DNA of 8,799 nt from Ktedonobacter sp. 13_1_20CM_4_53_11 (lineage in GTDB: Bacteria > Chloroflexota > Ktedonobacteria > Ktedonobacterales > Ktedonobacteraceae): contig MNIY01000001.1 in assembly GCA_001919995.1 (NCBI GenBank), positions 1-8,799 on the forward strand, in the 5' to 3' direction. The first letter of the stretch is position 1, and the number at the start of each line of letters is the position of its first letter. The position numbers were made by a program, and so were the translations under genes. Below, piece by piece: positions 1 through 6,584 of the stretch. The notes beneath the pieces are model-generated. The model ran no database searches. It worked only from the letters and a program-made list of their open reading frames with translations, and was not told the origin of the DNA.

Positions 1-1520
1 ATTTTGCGGTCAGAGACACAGGCATTGGTATTTCAGAGGAGGGGATGAATCGCCTGTTCCAGTCCTTCAGCCAGGTGGATGCCTCGACGACCCGACGCTA
101 CGGCGGCACCGGCCTCGGGCTGGCCATCAGCAAGCGCCTGGCTGAGCTGATGAGCGGGACGATGTGGGTCGGCAGCGAGCCAGGAGTTGGCTCGACCTTT
201 CATTTCACCATCCTGGCCCAGGCGGCTCTCGCTCGCTCGCACCCCTACCAGGACCCTAACCAGCCCCACCTGGCCGGCAAGCGCATCTTGATCGTGGATG
301 ATAACGCGACCAACCGCTCTATCTTCACATTGCAAACGCAGTCCTGGGGCATGCTCCCCCACGCATGCGCTTCCGGCCGGGAGGCTCTCGCGCAGGTGCA
401 GGCTGGTGCCTCTTTCGACGTGGCCGTCCTGGATATGCAGATGCCGGACATGGATGGCCTGACGCTCGCCGAGCAAATCCACCGCTACCTGGACGGCCAG
501 ATGCTGCCCCTGGTCATGCTCACATCCCTGGGTCGGCGCGAGGTGGACACGCGGGGAATCGAGTTCGCAGCCTTCCTGAACAAACCGATCAAGCCCTCAC
601 AGCTGTACAATACGCTGATTTCCCTCTGTGCCGAGCAGGAGCACATACAGCCTCTTTTGAGGAGGGCGGATACGGCAGATTTGCAGTTCGATGCCATGCT
701 GGGTGAGCGGCTCCCCTTACGTATTCTGCTGGCCGAGGACAATACCGTCAATCAGAAGCTAGCGTTGCTCCTTCTGCAGCGGATGAGCTATCGGGCCGAT
801 ATCGCCGCGAACGGCCTGGAAGTCCTGGAGGCTTTGCAGCGGCAGAGCTACGACATGATTTTGATGGATGTGCAGATGCCTGAAATGGACGGCCTGGAAG
901 CCACCCGCGCCATTCATGAGAGCTGGCCAACCGAGCAGCAGCGCCCGCGCATTGTGGCCATGACGGCCAATGCCATGCAGGACGACCGCGAGGAGTGCCT
1001 GGCCGCCGGGATGGATGACTACCTCACCAAGCCGATCCAGGTCAAAGCATTACAGGCGGCGTTGGAGCGAACCGGGCGCTGGGCAATAAACCGGACGCTG
1101 CCTCTTGAGGAGCCTGTTGAGGTTGTTCCTCCAACCGTGGCTGCCCAGAGCCAGGTCGTGCTCGGCCTGGCGCTCGACCCGGCGGTGCTGTCCGAACTGC
1201 GCCAGTTCCAGGGGCAAGGCGAACCGGATATCGTGCAGGAATTGGCCGAGGCGTTCCAGTTCGAGACGCCACTGCTGTTGGAGGCACTGCGTGAAGCCAT
1301 GGCCCGGGGGCAGCCTGATCAGCTTCAAAGTGCGGCTCATAACCTCAAGGGCAGCAGTAACAACCTGGGAGCCCAGACGATGGCGGCCCTCAGCGCTGAA
1401 TTAGAGGCTATCGGCAAGACCGGAACCGTCGAACAGGCGGCGGAGTTGGTTACCCACCTCGAGCAGGAGTATCAGCGTGTCTGCCAGGCCCTGGCTGCCG
1501 AAATAGCAGAAGTGAAATGA
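1..1520 (+). CDS. Hybrid sensor histidine kinase, 3' part (ATPase end, REC-REC-Hpt)
   Basis: This gene is cut by the left edge of the window; its first full codon is at 3, and the ATG at 45 is internal. Residues are numbered from that ATG. The codons at 15-32 read DTGIGI (G1 box of the kinase ATPase fold). They are followed by the F-box-like [18 protein letters not shown] and the G2 box GTGLGLA (21-27). Receiver domain 1 spans about 79-195, with DD 85-86, phospho-acceptor Asp130, Thr160 and Lys180. Receiver domain 2 spans about 225-342, with ED 231-232, Asp275, Thr307 and Lys329. A C-terminal Hpt domain (about 375-485) has the phospho-acceptor His432 in AHNLKGSS. All key phosphorelay residues are present, so a His-Asp-Asp-His relay is likely. 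The sensor and HisKA regions lie outside the window, so the signal is unknown. The gene ends with TGA at 1518-1520, and no strong terminator follows. Confidence 0.95.
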   Translation, partial: FAVRDTGIGISEEGMNRLFQSFSQVDASTTRRYGGTGLGLAISKRLAELMSGTMWVGSEPGVGSTFHFTILAQAALARSHPYQDPNQPHLAGKRILIVDDNATNRSIFTLQTQSWGMLPHACASGREALAQVQAGASFDVAVLDMQMPDMDGLTLAEQIHRYLDGQMLPLVMLTSLGRREVDTRGIEFAAFLNKPIKPSQLYNTLISLCAEQEHIQPLLRRADTADLQFDAMLGERLPLRILLAEDNTVNQKLALLLLQRMSYRADIAANGLEVLEALQRQSYDMILMDVQMPEMDGLEATRAIHESWPTEQQRPRIVAMTANAMQDDREECLAAGMDDYLTKPIQVKALQAALERTGRWAINRTLPLEEPVEVVPPTVAAQSQVVLGLALDPAVLSELRQFQGQGEPDIVQELAEAFQFETPLLLEALREAMARGQPDQLQSAAHNLKGSSNNLGAQTMAALSAELEAIGKTGTVEQAAELVTHLEQEYQRVCQALAAEIAEVK

Positions 1521-1636
1521 AAGCGCAAGCGGACTAGAAAAATGGAAATCAGGACGAGGGGAACATAATGAACCAAACGTGAGAAGAGAACTGTGAAGCA
1601 AATCTATACACAAAAGAGAGCTCGCTCACAGCCAGT

Positions 1637-1651
1637 GCAGAAGTTTTCTGC
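1637..1651. repeat. Perfect inverted repeat in the leader of the FHA flavoprotein gene
   Basis: GCAGAA (1637-1642) and TTCTGC (1646-1651) are perfect reverse complements separated by GTT. The element sits 34 bases before the TTG at 1685 and 85 bases before the ATG at 1736. It could be an operator or a small leader hairpin. It has no T-run after it, so a terminator is unlikely. The rest of the 1521-1684 gap is visibly more A-rich than the flanking genes, and I see no RNA gene or clear promoter in it. Confidence 0.4.
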
Positions 1652-1684
1652 TATTCTCTCACCAGGTGCTATTAACAAGGATCA

Positions 1685-4060
1685 TTGACAAACACACAAT
1701 CTCAACGAATGCTCATGAGGAGGGCAACACTACCTATGGATGCTAAGAATGAAGTGATGATCGCTCCAGACTTTCTGGCATTGGGTCTGGGCGGGACGAA
1801 CATGATGTCCATGTTGTGGACCGTGGCAATGGGCCGTCGGGCGGTGGGTGTCGAGATGCGCGGCGATCCCTTTCTCGGCGTGCATTGGAACATCCGTGAA
1901 GACTTCTATCACCAGCTCGGCCTGATCGACCAGATGATGCTCGAACGATACGGCGAGGAGCGGATACCTCGTCGGGGAGATGGACGGCTATTTCGCCTCG
2001 CGGAGTGTTTCTACAGCCCGCACACCGCCGCTGGAGACATCGTTGCGGATGAGATCATCGACGGTTTCGACGCAGACCAGCATATCGTGGGAACCATCCA
2101 CCACGTCGAATTCATCGACGACCGATGGCGCGACGGCCTGCCGAACCGAGTCATTACGTTGTTGGAGCCGCCCACGCCACCAGATCGACCAGATCCTCGA
2201 AAGATCCGCACCACGATGGTGGAGGTGCTCGATGGCCCGTCCACGTTCCAGGCGGAGGCTGCGTCCATCCAGAAATTGCTGCGCCGCTACCTGGAGTTGA
2301 TCGAGCAGCAGGATCGGGAGACCAACCGCAAGCCCCGGGTCCAGCTGTTCACTCACCACCGTGTGGTCCCGGCTGATGGCGATGGGTTCATTCCCTGTCT
2401 CGATGGGCGAAAGCGCATTCGCATCGAGGCCCTCCAGGAATTCGATTTTAAGGGGCAGTTCGTCCGTGTGCGGGAACCGGGCAGTGAGGTCATTGAACTC
2501 GGTGTACCCGAGCTGTTCATGATAGCCCAAGGGTTCAACAGTACTGACGCGAAACGTCTGGGATTCGAGCAACAGGACGTCAAGGTCGATCACGGAGATG
2601 GGCGTGGATCGGTGGTGGCGCAAGCGGACTTCCTGGCTGGCCTGGTCGAAGTGCTCGTCGGCGGCCGCCTGCGACGGCGCATCTCCTCAGCATTCGACCA
2701 GGATGGCAAGGAATACTGGGTGCGGCAAATCGCCGTGGGCCATGAGAATGATCCAGAGGTGGGTTGGGTTCTGGTTCAGGTTCCAGACTTCAAAACCTTC
2801 GATCCCATCGAGTCGGGACTCCTTCCAGCAGGGACTGACCCCAGTTCGCCCGAGTTCTTCGCCTCCTACCAACATTTGATCTACGACTACTATATCAAGC
2901 AGGCTGCAGAGATCCTTGAAATTCCCAGGCAAGAGCTGATGAAAGTCCAGATGATCTATGGACCGACGTTGTTCAGTCTCGTCGAGCGAGTCGGATCCGA
3001 CCCCCTGATCGCTGCCAACGGCGTAGTCGCAGGCGATTCCTTCGGCAATGGTCACTTCCTGACCAGTGGTGGTGCGATGACGGGGATGATTGGGCACAGC
3101 GCCCGCATCCTTGAGTATTGGCAGGCGCGGGATGCGGGCACCTCACCAACCGATGCTATCCGCCGGCTTGCCGATAGCATCAGAGAAGACACCCATGCCT
3201 GGCTTCAGGTGGGCGCGAAGGAATACAGCCAGGCAGCCCCGATCAACTTCGGGGCGGAACGCATCGAACAGATCAGTAAGGCGAGCGGTATCGACGCGAG
3301 CGTGCGCGCCAACGCTATCGATGCCGCTCGACGTCAGCGCCACGCACTCATTCCACTGGATCCATCCAACTGGAGAAGGTTATTCGTGCGTAATGGCAAG
3401 GTGCTCTCGGCACTGCCGGAGCTTGATGCTGACCACCCGCTGCAGCGCCCTGAGCACGCGGCTACTCTGCTCGCGGCGTTGAAATCTTTGCCATTCATGC
3501 CCAGGCGAGTGAGCGCAAAGCTCATCATAGATCAGGAGCTGGGAGAAGGTGAGCAGACCGTGCTCAGATCCAGGCTCATCACAGATCAGGAACTGGAAGA
3601 AGCCGAGCAGACCGTGCTCAGGTCCTCACCCGAGAGCGAGAAGAGTGTACGCAGGCAACCACTCAGCATCAAGCCGCTGGTGCCGGAGAGCGCAAAAATC
3701 TACGCATTTCTGGACATCCAGCAGAACGAGCAGGTTGTGCAACGTATCGCAATCAAAGAGGACCATGTGATTGTCGGGCGGGTCGATCCCAATCGCGGAA
3801 TCACGCCAGAGATCGACCTCACGCAGTTCGACACCTCGGGCACAGTCTCGCGCCAGCACGCGCGGATTCGCCTTGAGAAAACCCTCTTCTCTCTCGAAGA
3901 TCTCAAGAGTCGAAATAAGACGCGGCTGGGCGAGTTGACGTTAACCCCGCTCAAGCCGGAATTGCTCCAGAACGGAGATGTGGTAAGCTTTGGTTCGGTC
4001 AAGGCCACCTTTCGCCTGCTTGGAACGAGCGAGTTACCCGCGCCCTGGTCGCAGTCGTAG
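1685..4060 (+). CDS. FAD-binding oxidoreductase-like protein with C-terminal FHA domain
   Basis: Residues are numbered from TTG 1685; the alternative start, ATG 1736, is residue 18. The N-terminal segment 30-57 looks like a Rossmann dinucleotide-binding fold: LGLGGTN (33-39), a helix, then a strand ending in Glu57, about the spacing expected for the ribose-binding acidic residue. At 447-480, VVAGDSFGNGHFLTSGG and the helix after it resemble the GD motif that closes the FAD site in flavoprotein monooxygenase-type enzymes. Asp451 would be the ribityl contact. No specific substrate family is recognised for the large middle part (60-440). A linker (about 600-665) carries a tandem 18-residue duplication. 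The FHA domain spans about 671-778 with GR 698-699, SRQH 722-725, Asn744 in SRNKT and NGD 763-765. The pThr-contacting Arg699, Ser722 and Asn744 are all present. FHA domains bind phosphothreonine, so partner recruitment or self-binding controlled by a Ser/Thr kinase is plausible, but no such kinase is in the window. No signal peptide or membrane segment is visible, so the protein is probably cytoplasmic. The coding frame is certain; the flavoenzyme role is inference. Confidence 0.85.
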   Translation: MTNTQSQRMLMRRATLPMDAKNEVMIAPDFLALGLGGTNMMSMLWTVAMGRRAVGVEMRGDPFLGVHWNIREDFYHQLGLIDQMMLERYGEERIPRRGDGRLFRLAECFYSPHTAAGDIVADEIIDGFDADQHIVGTIHHVEFIDDRWRDGLPNRVITLLEPPTPPDRPDPRKIRTTMVEVLDGPSTFQAEAASIQKLLRRYLELIEQQDRETNRKPRVQLFTHHRVVPADGDGFIPCLDGRKRIRIEALQEFDFKGQFVRVREPGSEVIELGVPELFMIAQGFNSTDAKRLGFEQQDVKVDHGDGRGSVVAQADFLAGLVEVLVGGRLRRRISSAFDQDGKEYWVRQIAVGHENDPEVGWVLVQVPDFKTFDPIESGLLPAGTDPSSPEFFASYQHLIYDYYIKQAAEILEIPRQELMKVQMIYGPTLFSLVERVGSDPLIAANGVVAGDSFGNGHFLTSGGAMTGMIGHSARILEYWQARDAGTSPTDAIRRLADSIREDTHAWLQVGAKEYSQAAPINFGAERIEQISKASGIDASVRANAIDAARRQRHALIPLDPSNWRRLFVRNGKVLSALPELDADHPLQRPEHAATLLAALKSLPFMPRRVSAKLIIDQELGEGEQTVLRSRLITDQELEEAEQTVLRSSPESEKSVRRQPLSIKPLVPESAKIYAFLDIQQNEQVVQRIAIKEDHVIVGRVDPNRGITPEIDLTQFDTSGTVSRQHARIRLEKTLFSLEDLKSRNKTRLGELTLTPLKPELLQNGDVVSFGSVKATFRLLGTSELPAPWSQS
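1718..1723 (+). promoter_or_regulatory. AGGAGG ribosome binding site favouring the ATG at 1736
   Basis: AGGAGG at 1718-1723 lies 12 bases before the ATG at 1736-1738. The spacing is slightly long, but the match to the anti-Shine-Dalgarno sequence is perfect. The longer reading from TTG 1685 has only a weaker AAGGA (1677-1681), 3 bases before the start codon. The residues between the two starts are low-complexity and match no domain. The ATG at 1736 may therefore be the true start. Confidence 0.45.
3521..3628 (+). repeat. 54-bp tandem duplication encoding an 18-residue repeat
   Basis: Two adjacent 54-bp copies (3521-3574 and 3575-3628) differ at several bases but stay in frame. The peptides are LIIDQELGEGEQTVLRSR and LITDQELEEAEQTVLRSS. 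Both lie in the linker just before the FHA domain of the host gene. Each is rich in acidic residues and contains a single invariant Thr in EQTVLR. The divergence between the copies lies in the middle, while DQEL and EQTVLR are kept. Confidence 0.9.
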
Positions 4061-4070
4061 CTGCCCTTTC

Positions 4071-4590
4071 TTGGCCGACCTTGCGGCGGGTGCCAGGGCA
4101 AGGAATGACTTCCAGCCAGTTGCAACCTCAACCAATCCCAATGGAAGCCATCTCCATCACGTCGCCCTCGGGACGAGTACCCCGGAAAGAGCGAGCGTTG
4201 ATCTCGGCTCGGTAAAAGGCTCCGACGCGGACGGAAGTGCACTCCTGGAGGGAATCGGCGTTGGAAGCTCGCCGACGCCAACTATTGCCGTCAAGATTGC
4301 ACTCTCCGGGCTCCAGCCTGGCAGCGTTCATGCTGTTCAAATTCTCCTTGGCGTCTGCGGAGCGCGAGCTCCCACGACCGGCTTAATCTTCAACTCGATA
4401 TTCGTTCCCCCGACATTCACGCTGAACAACGTCACTGCCGGACCAGATGGGAGCGGTGCTAGTACCACAATCCTCACTGAACCGCCCAACGCAAACGGCC
4501 CTGGACAGCTTCGAATCCCAAGCTCTGGCTCTTGCCTCTTTCTCCGAGCAAGGTGATGGTTTCAATCAATTGCTTAAGGGATCGCCCTAA
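4071..4590 (+). pseudogene. Remnant of a small secreted CHRD/SOD-like beta-rich protein
   Basis: An open frame runs to TGA 4554-4556 and also reads back into the end of the FHA gene, but only the part after about 4071 looks like protein. Readable pieces are IALSGLQPGSVHAVQI followed by LGVC, then FTLNNVTAGPDGSGASTTI, then a stretch ending in IPSSG. These recall small secreted bacterial proteins of the CHRD or Cu/Zn-superoxide-dismutase-like type, which usually have SGLQPGSVHxxHIHxGxC and end with a strand like IPSSGWYxNVH. Here the expected His residues are replaced (HAVQILLGVC). There is no start codon with a ribosome binding site and no signal peptide. The C-terminus seems to change frame near 4540-4550: the +1 reading gives SEQGDGFNQLLKGSP to TAA 4588. 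I read it as a decayed gene. The family assignment rests on memory of the motif pattern and is tentative. Confidence 0.4.
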
Positions 4591-4863
4591 TTCTACAGTT
4601 GTAACTAATCAAGAAGACGTGAGACGACGTCTGTAGTGACAGCAGCGAGCAATAGCTTGATGAGTGCGGCGGAAAAAAGACCAGCCGAGATGAAAAAGAC
4701 GAGAAAGCGGACGTTTTCTCTACGGAAGAGTATATACTGAGGAGCGAGGGGAGTCACTGCCCTTTGGCGACCGTGTTGGTATCTCTCACGTCCTTTGAGC
4801 ATACGTTTGAGGGACACGTGTATTGACTTGATGCAGCCGTGGTGGCCAGAATGCGAGAGTGTG
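4591..4863. other. Stretch without a confident gene between convergent transcripts
   Basis: This region separates the plus-strand remnant from the end of the minus-strand WD40 gene and is less GC-rich than either. It contains an inverted repeat AGACGT-6-ACGTCT at 4615-4632, a 10-bp palindrome AGTATATACT at 4729-4738 and the hairpin listed at 4693-4720. A 95-codon minus-strand open frame (4892 to 4605) covers most of it. That frame has a hydrophobic C-terminal segment (VRFLVFFISAGLFSAALIKL), but it starts inside the WD40 gene without a visible ribosome binding site and resembles nothing I know. Confidence 0.5.
4693..4720 (-). terminator. Possible rho-independent terminator for the STAND/WD40 transcript
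   Basis: Read on the minus strand, GAGAAAACG and CGCTTTCTC form a 9-bp stem with one G-T wobble and a very short loop (4720-4701). They are followed by GT C and a run of five T (4697-4693). The element is about 145 bases past the stop of the WD40 gene. The stem is AT-rich and the T-run short, so it would be a weak terminator. Confidence 0.35.
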
Positions 4864-6069
4864 CTAGATGTCTGAGACAGGATGGTGCTCAATGGCCCCT
4901 AACGCTGACAACGACGCCCTCTGAGCCCGCGTCAATCCCTTTGCCCTGCTGATATCCAGTCGCTCGTAGGGTCGATCACGCCGCAGGGTGCGTAGCTGCT
5001 TGCCGCTTGCCAGTTCCCGGATGCTGATAGCGCCATCGTCCCCACAACTGGCCAGCGAGCGGCCATCGGGACTCATCTTGAGCGATTGGACTGTTCCCTG
5101 GTGCGCATGGCGCGTCAGCACGCACTTCCTGCGCTCGACATCCCACCAGCGGAGCATACCGTCACTGCCCCCACTGATCAGCATCGTGCCGGTCGGACTC
5201 CACACCAGCGCATACACGACCTCGCTCAGCTCACTCAAGGCGTATAGAGGTTCTCCACTGTGGGCTCCGCTGCGGGCATCCCAGACGAAGAGCTCTCCAC
5301 TGCCTCGACCCCCGCCACCACTGGCCAGGCGCGTCCCATCAGGGCTCCAGGCCACGCTCATGACCATGCCACGATGCCCTTGCAGGCGGGCCTGCTGCGT
5401 GCCGGTGGCGGCCTCCCACAGGATGACGCTGCCATCGTAGCCGCAACTTGCCAGGCGCGTTCCGTCTGGACTCCACGCCACCCGACGGATCGTGGTTGGC
5501 TGCCCACGGCCAACCCACCGGCGGGTGCCCGTGCTCACTTCCCACACCTGCACCTCCTGCTGATAGCTCCCACCGGCCAGAAACCTGCCATCTGGACTCC
5601 ACTCTATGCCGAAGAAGGAAGTGTCGGGGTGGTTGGGGTCGCGCAAGGTCTGCACACCGGCTTCTGTGGTCGCGTCCCACACCTGGACGGTATTGTCCAG
5701 CCCGCTACTGGCCAGCAGCCGCCCATCCGAACTCCATGCGACCCCATACGCCATCCAACTATGGCCGCGCAGCAGCCTGGGCGGAGTCCTGCCATCACGC
5801 TCCCAGATGGTCACCAGTGTATCGGAGCCTGCGCTAGCAAGCCAGGTACCATCAGGGTTCCAGGCCACGTCGTAGAGAGTGACCGCGTAGCCCTGGATAA
5901 CACGCGCACACTGCCCACGCTCCACATCCCACACCCGTAAGCTGCCATCTTCACTTCCACTGAGCAGGCTGCGGCCATCGGGCGTGAATGCCAGATCATG
6001 CACAACGGCTGTATGCCCGTGGAGCGCCATACTATAGCTGCCCCGTTCGACATCCCAGAGCCAAATCAT
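4864..6069 (-). CDS. WD40 beta-propeller protein, C-terminal part of a split STAND receptor
   Basis: From the ATG at 6069-6067 this reads 401 residues; a GTG at 6129 would add 20 residues that match no repeat. It begins inside a WD40 blade (MIWLWDVERG, 1-10). About eight further blades follow, with WD-type endings near 46-47, 89-90, 131-132, 176-177, 218-219, 263-264, 309-310 and a degenerate one at 350-352. Most blades carry the WSPDG turn and an LASxG strand. The tail (358-394: TLRRDRPYERLDI, then GLTRAQRASLSALGAIE) matches the C-terminal signature of NB-ARC/WD40 proteins in Ktedonobacteria and Nostoc-type cyanobacteria. Its frame is -1 relative to the upstream XRE/NB-ARC gene, and its ATG overlaps that gene's TGA. 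It is therefore either a translationally coupled partner subunit or the piece left after a frameshift or deletion of the form n = 1 mod 3. The blades themselves look intact, so it has not decayed long. The likely role is ligand sensing or autoinhibition of the STAND ATPase. Confidence 0.8.
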   Translation of the reverse strand: MIWLWDVERGSYSMALHGHTAVVHDLAFTPDGRSLLSGSEDGSLRVWDVERGQCARVIQGYAVTLYDVAWNPDGTWLASAGSDTLVTIWERDGRTPPRLLRGHSWMAYGVAWSSDGRLLASSGLDNTVQVWDATTEAGVQTLRDPNHPDTSFFGIEWSPDGRFLAGGSYQQEVQVWEVSTGTRRWVGRGQPTTIRRVAWSPDGTRLASCGYDGSVILWEAATGTQQARLQGHRGMVMSVAWSPDGTRLASGGGGRGSGELFVWDARSGAHSGEPLYALSELSEVVYALVWSPTGTMLISGGSDGMLRWWDVERRKCVLTRHAHQGTVQSLKMSPDGRSLASCGDDGAISIRELASGKQLRTLRRDRPYERLDISRAKGLTRAQRASLSALGAIEHHPVSDI

Positions 6070-6584
6070 CTGGTGAGGAGACGCGTGGCGGTGCCTGACG
6101 GAGCTGCCTGTCCCACCTGCATCTGCCACATGTGAATACTTCCATCGAAGCAGCCACCTGCTAGCAGGCTCCCATCCGGACTCCAGGCCAGTGCATAGAC
6201 CGCGCTGTTCTGACAGGAGAGCGTCAGGAGGTGCTTCCCGGTGGAGACATCCCAGAGCCGGATAGCGGCATCATCTCCGCTACTGGCGAGTGTACAGCCA
6301 TCAGGAGTAAAGACGAGACGATGGATGCTGCCGGTATGCTGTCCCAGCCAGAGCAAGGCACCGTTCTCCAGGTACCACAGTTTGATGGTACCATCCCAAC
6401 TCCCGGTGGCGAGCGTATGCTCATCTGGACTGAAGGCGAGTGCCTCTACCGCAGCGGTATGCGCCTGCCAGGCCAGGTCCAACGTTTTCCCGTCGTCACG
6501 CCACACACGTGCTCCTCCGCGCCTACTGCCCATAGCCCAGTAGGACCCATTGGAGCTCGTCGCCACCGACCATGGAGGGTCAAA
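5008..6584 (-). repeat. Tandem WD40-coding repeat region across the frame break
   Basis: About 12-13 WD40 blades are encoded in a row: four at the end of the upstream gene, one blade largely missing at the junction and eight in the downstream frame. At DNA level a recurring minus-strand core TGGAGTCC(A/G)GATGG encodes the WSPDG turn in many blades. Such near-identical units favour slipped or unequal recombination. That offers a simple route to the missing blade material at 6066-6110. Confidence 0.7.
6066..6069 (-). promoter_or_regulatory. ATGA stop-start overlap joining the two STAND frames
   Basis: On the minus strand 6069-6066 reads ATGA. TGA (6068-6066) stops the XRE/NB-ARC frame, and ATG (6069-6067) opens the WD40 frame in-frame with all its blades. 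Overlaps of this form often support termination-reinitiation. No ribosome binding site is seen just before the ATG. No X-XXY-YYZ slippery heptamer is visible in the 6066-6129 overlap, which argues against programmed -1 frameshifting. Confidence 0.5.

Noticed and set aside
1988..2623. Minus-strand open frame of 211 codons opposite the flavoprotein gene
   Set aside because: It lies entirely inside the plus-strand coding sequence, whose frame carries the recognisable motifs. The product has no domain pattern.
4079..4103. Hairpin CCTTGC...GCAAGG just after the FHA gene stop as a terminator
   Set aside because: The stem is short and bulged and no T-run follows, so it does not meet the usual terminator pattern.
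3700..4281. Minus-strand open frame of 193 codons over the FHA region
   Set aside because: It runs antisense to the FHA domain, whose plus-strand motifs are clear, and has no recognisable domain.
4615..4738. Short inverted repeats (AGACGT/ACGTCT and AGTATATACT) as ends of an insertion sequence
   Set aside because: The two are unrelated in sequence, and no transposase or target duplication lies between or around them. No CRISPR-like spaced repeats were seen either.
5260..5940. Plus-strand open frame of 226 codons across the WD40 region
   Set aside because: It is the antisense of regular WD40 repeats; its own repeats are mirror images of the WSPDG codons, with no known fold.
6066..6129. Programmed -1 ribosomal frameshift site
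   Set aside because: The direction fits, but no slippery heptamer of the X-XXY-YYZ form is visible in the overlap, and blade spacing indicates missing material.
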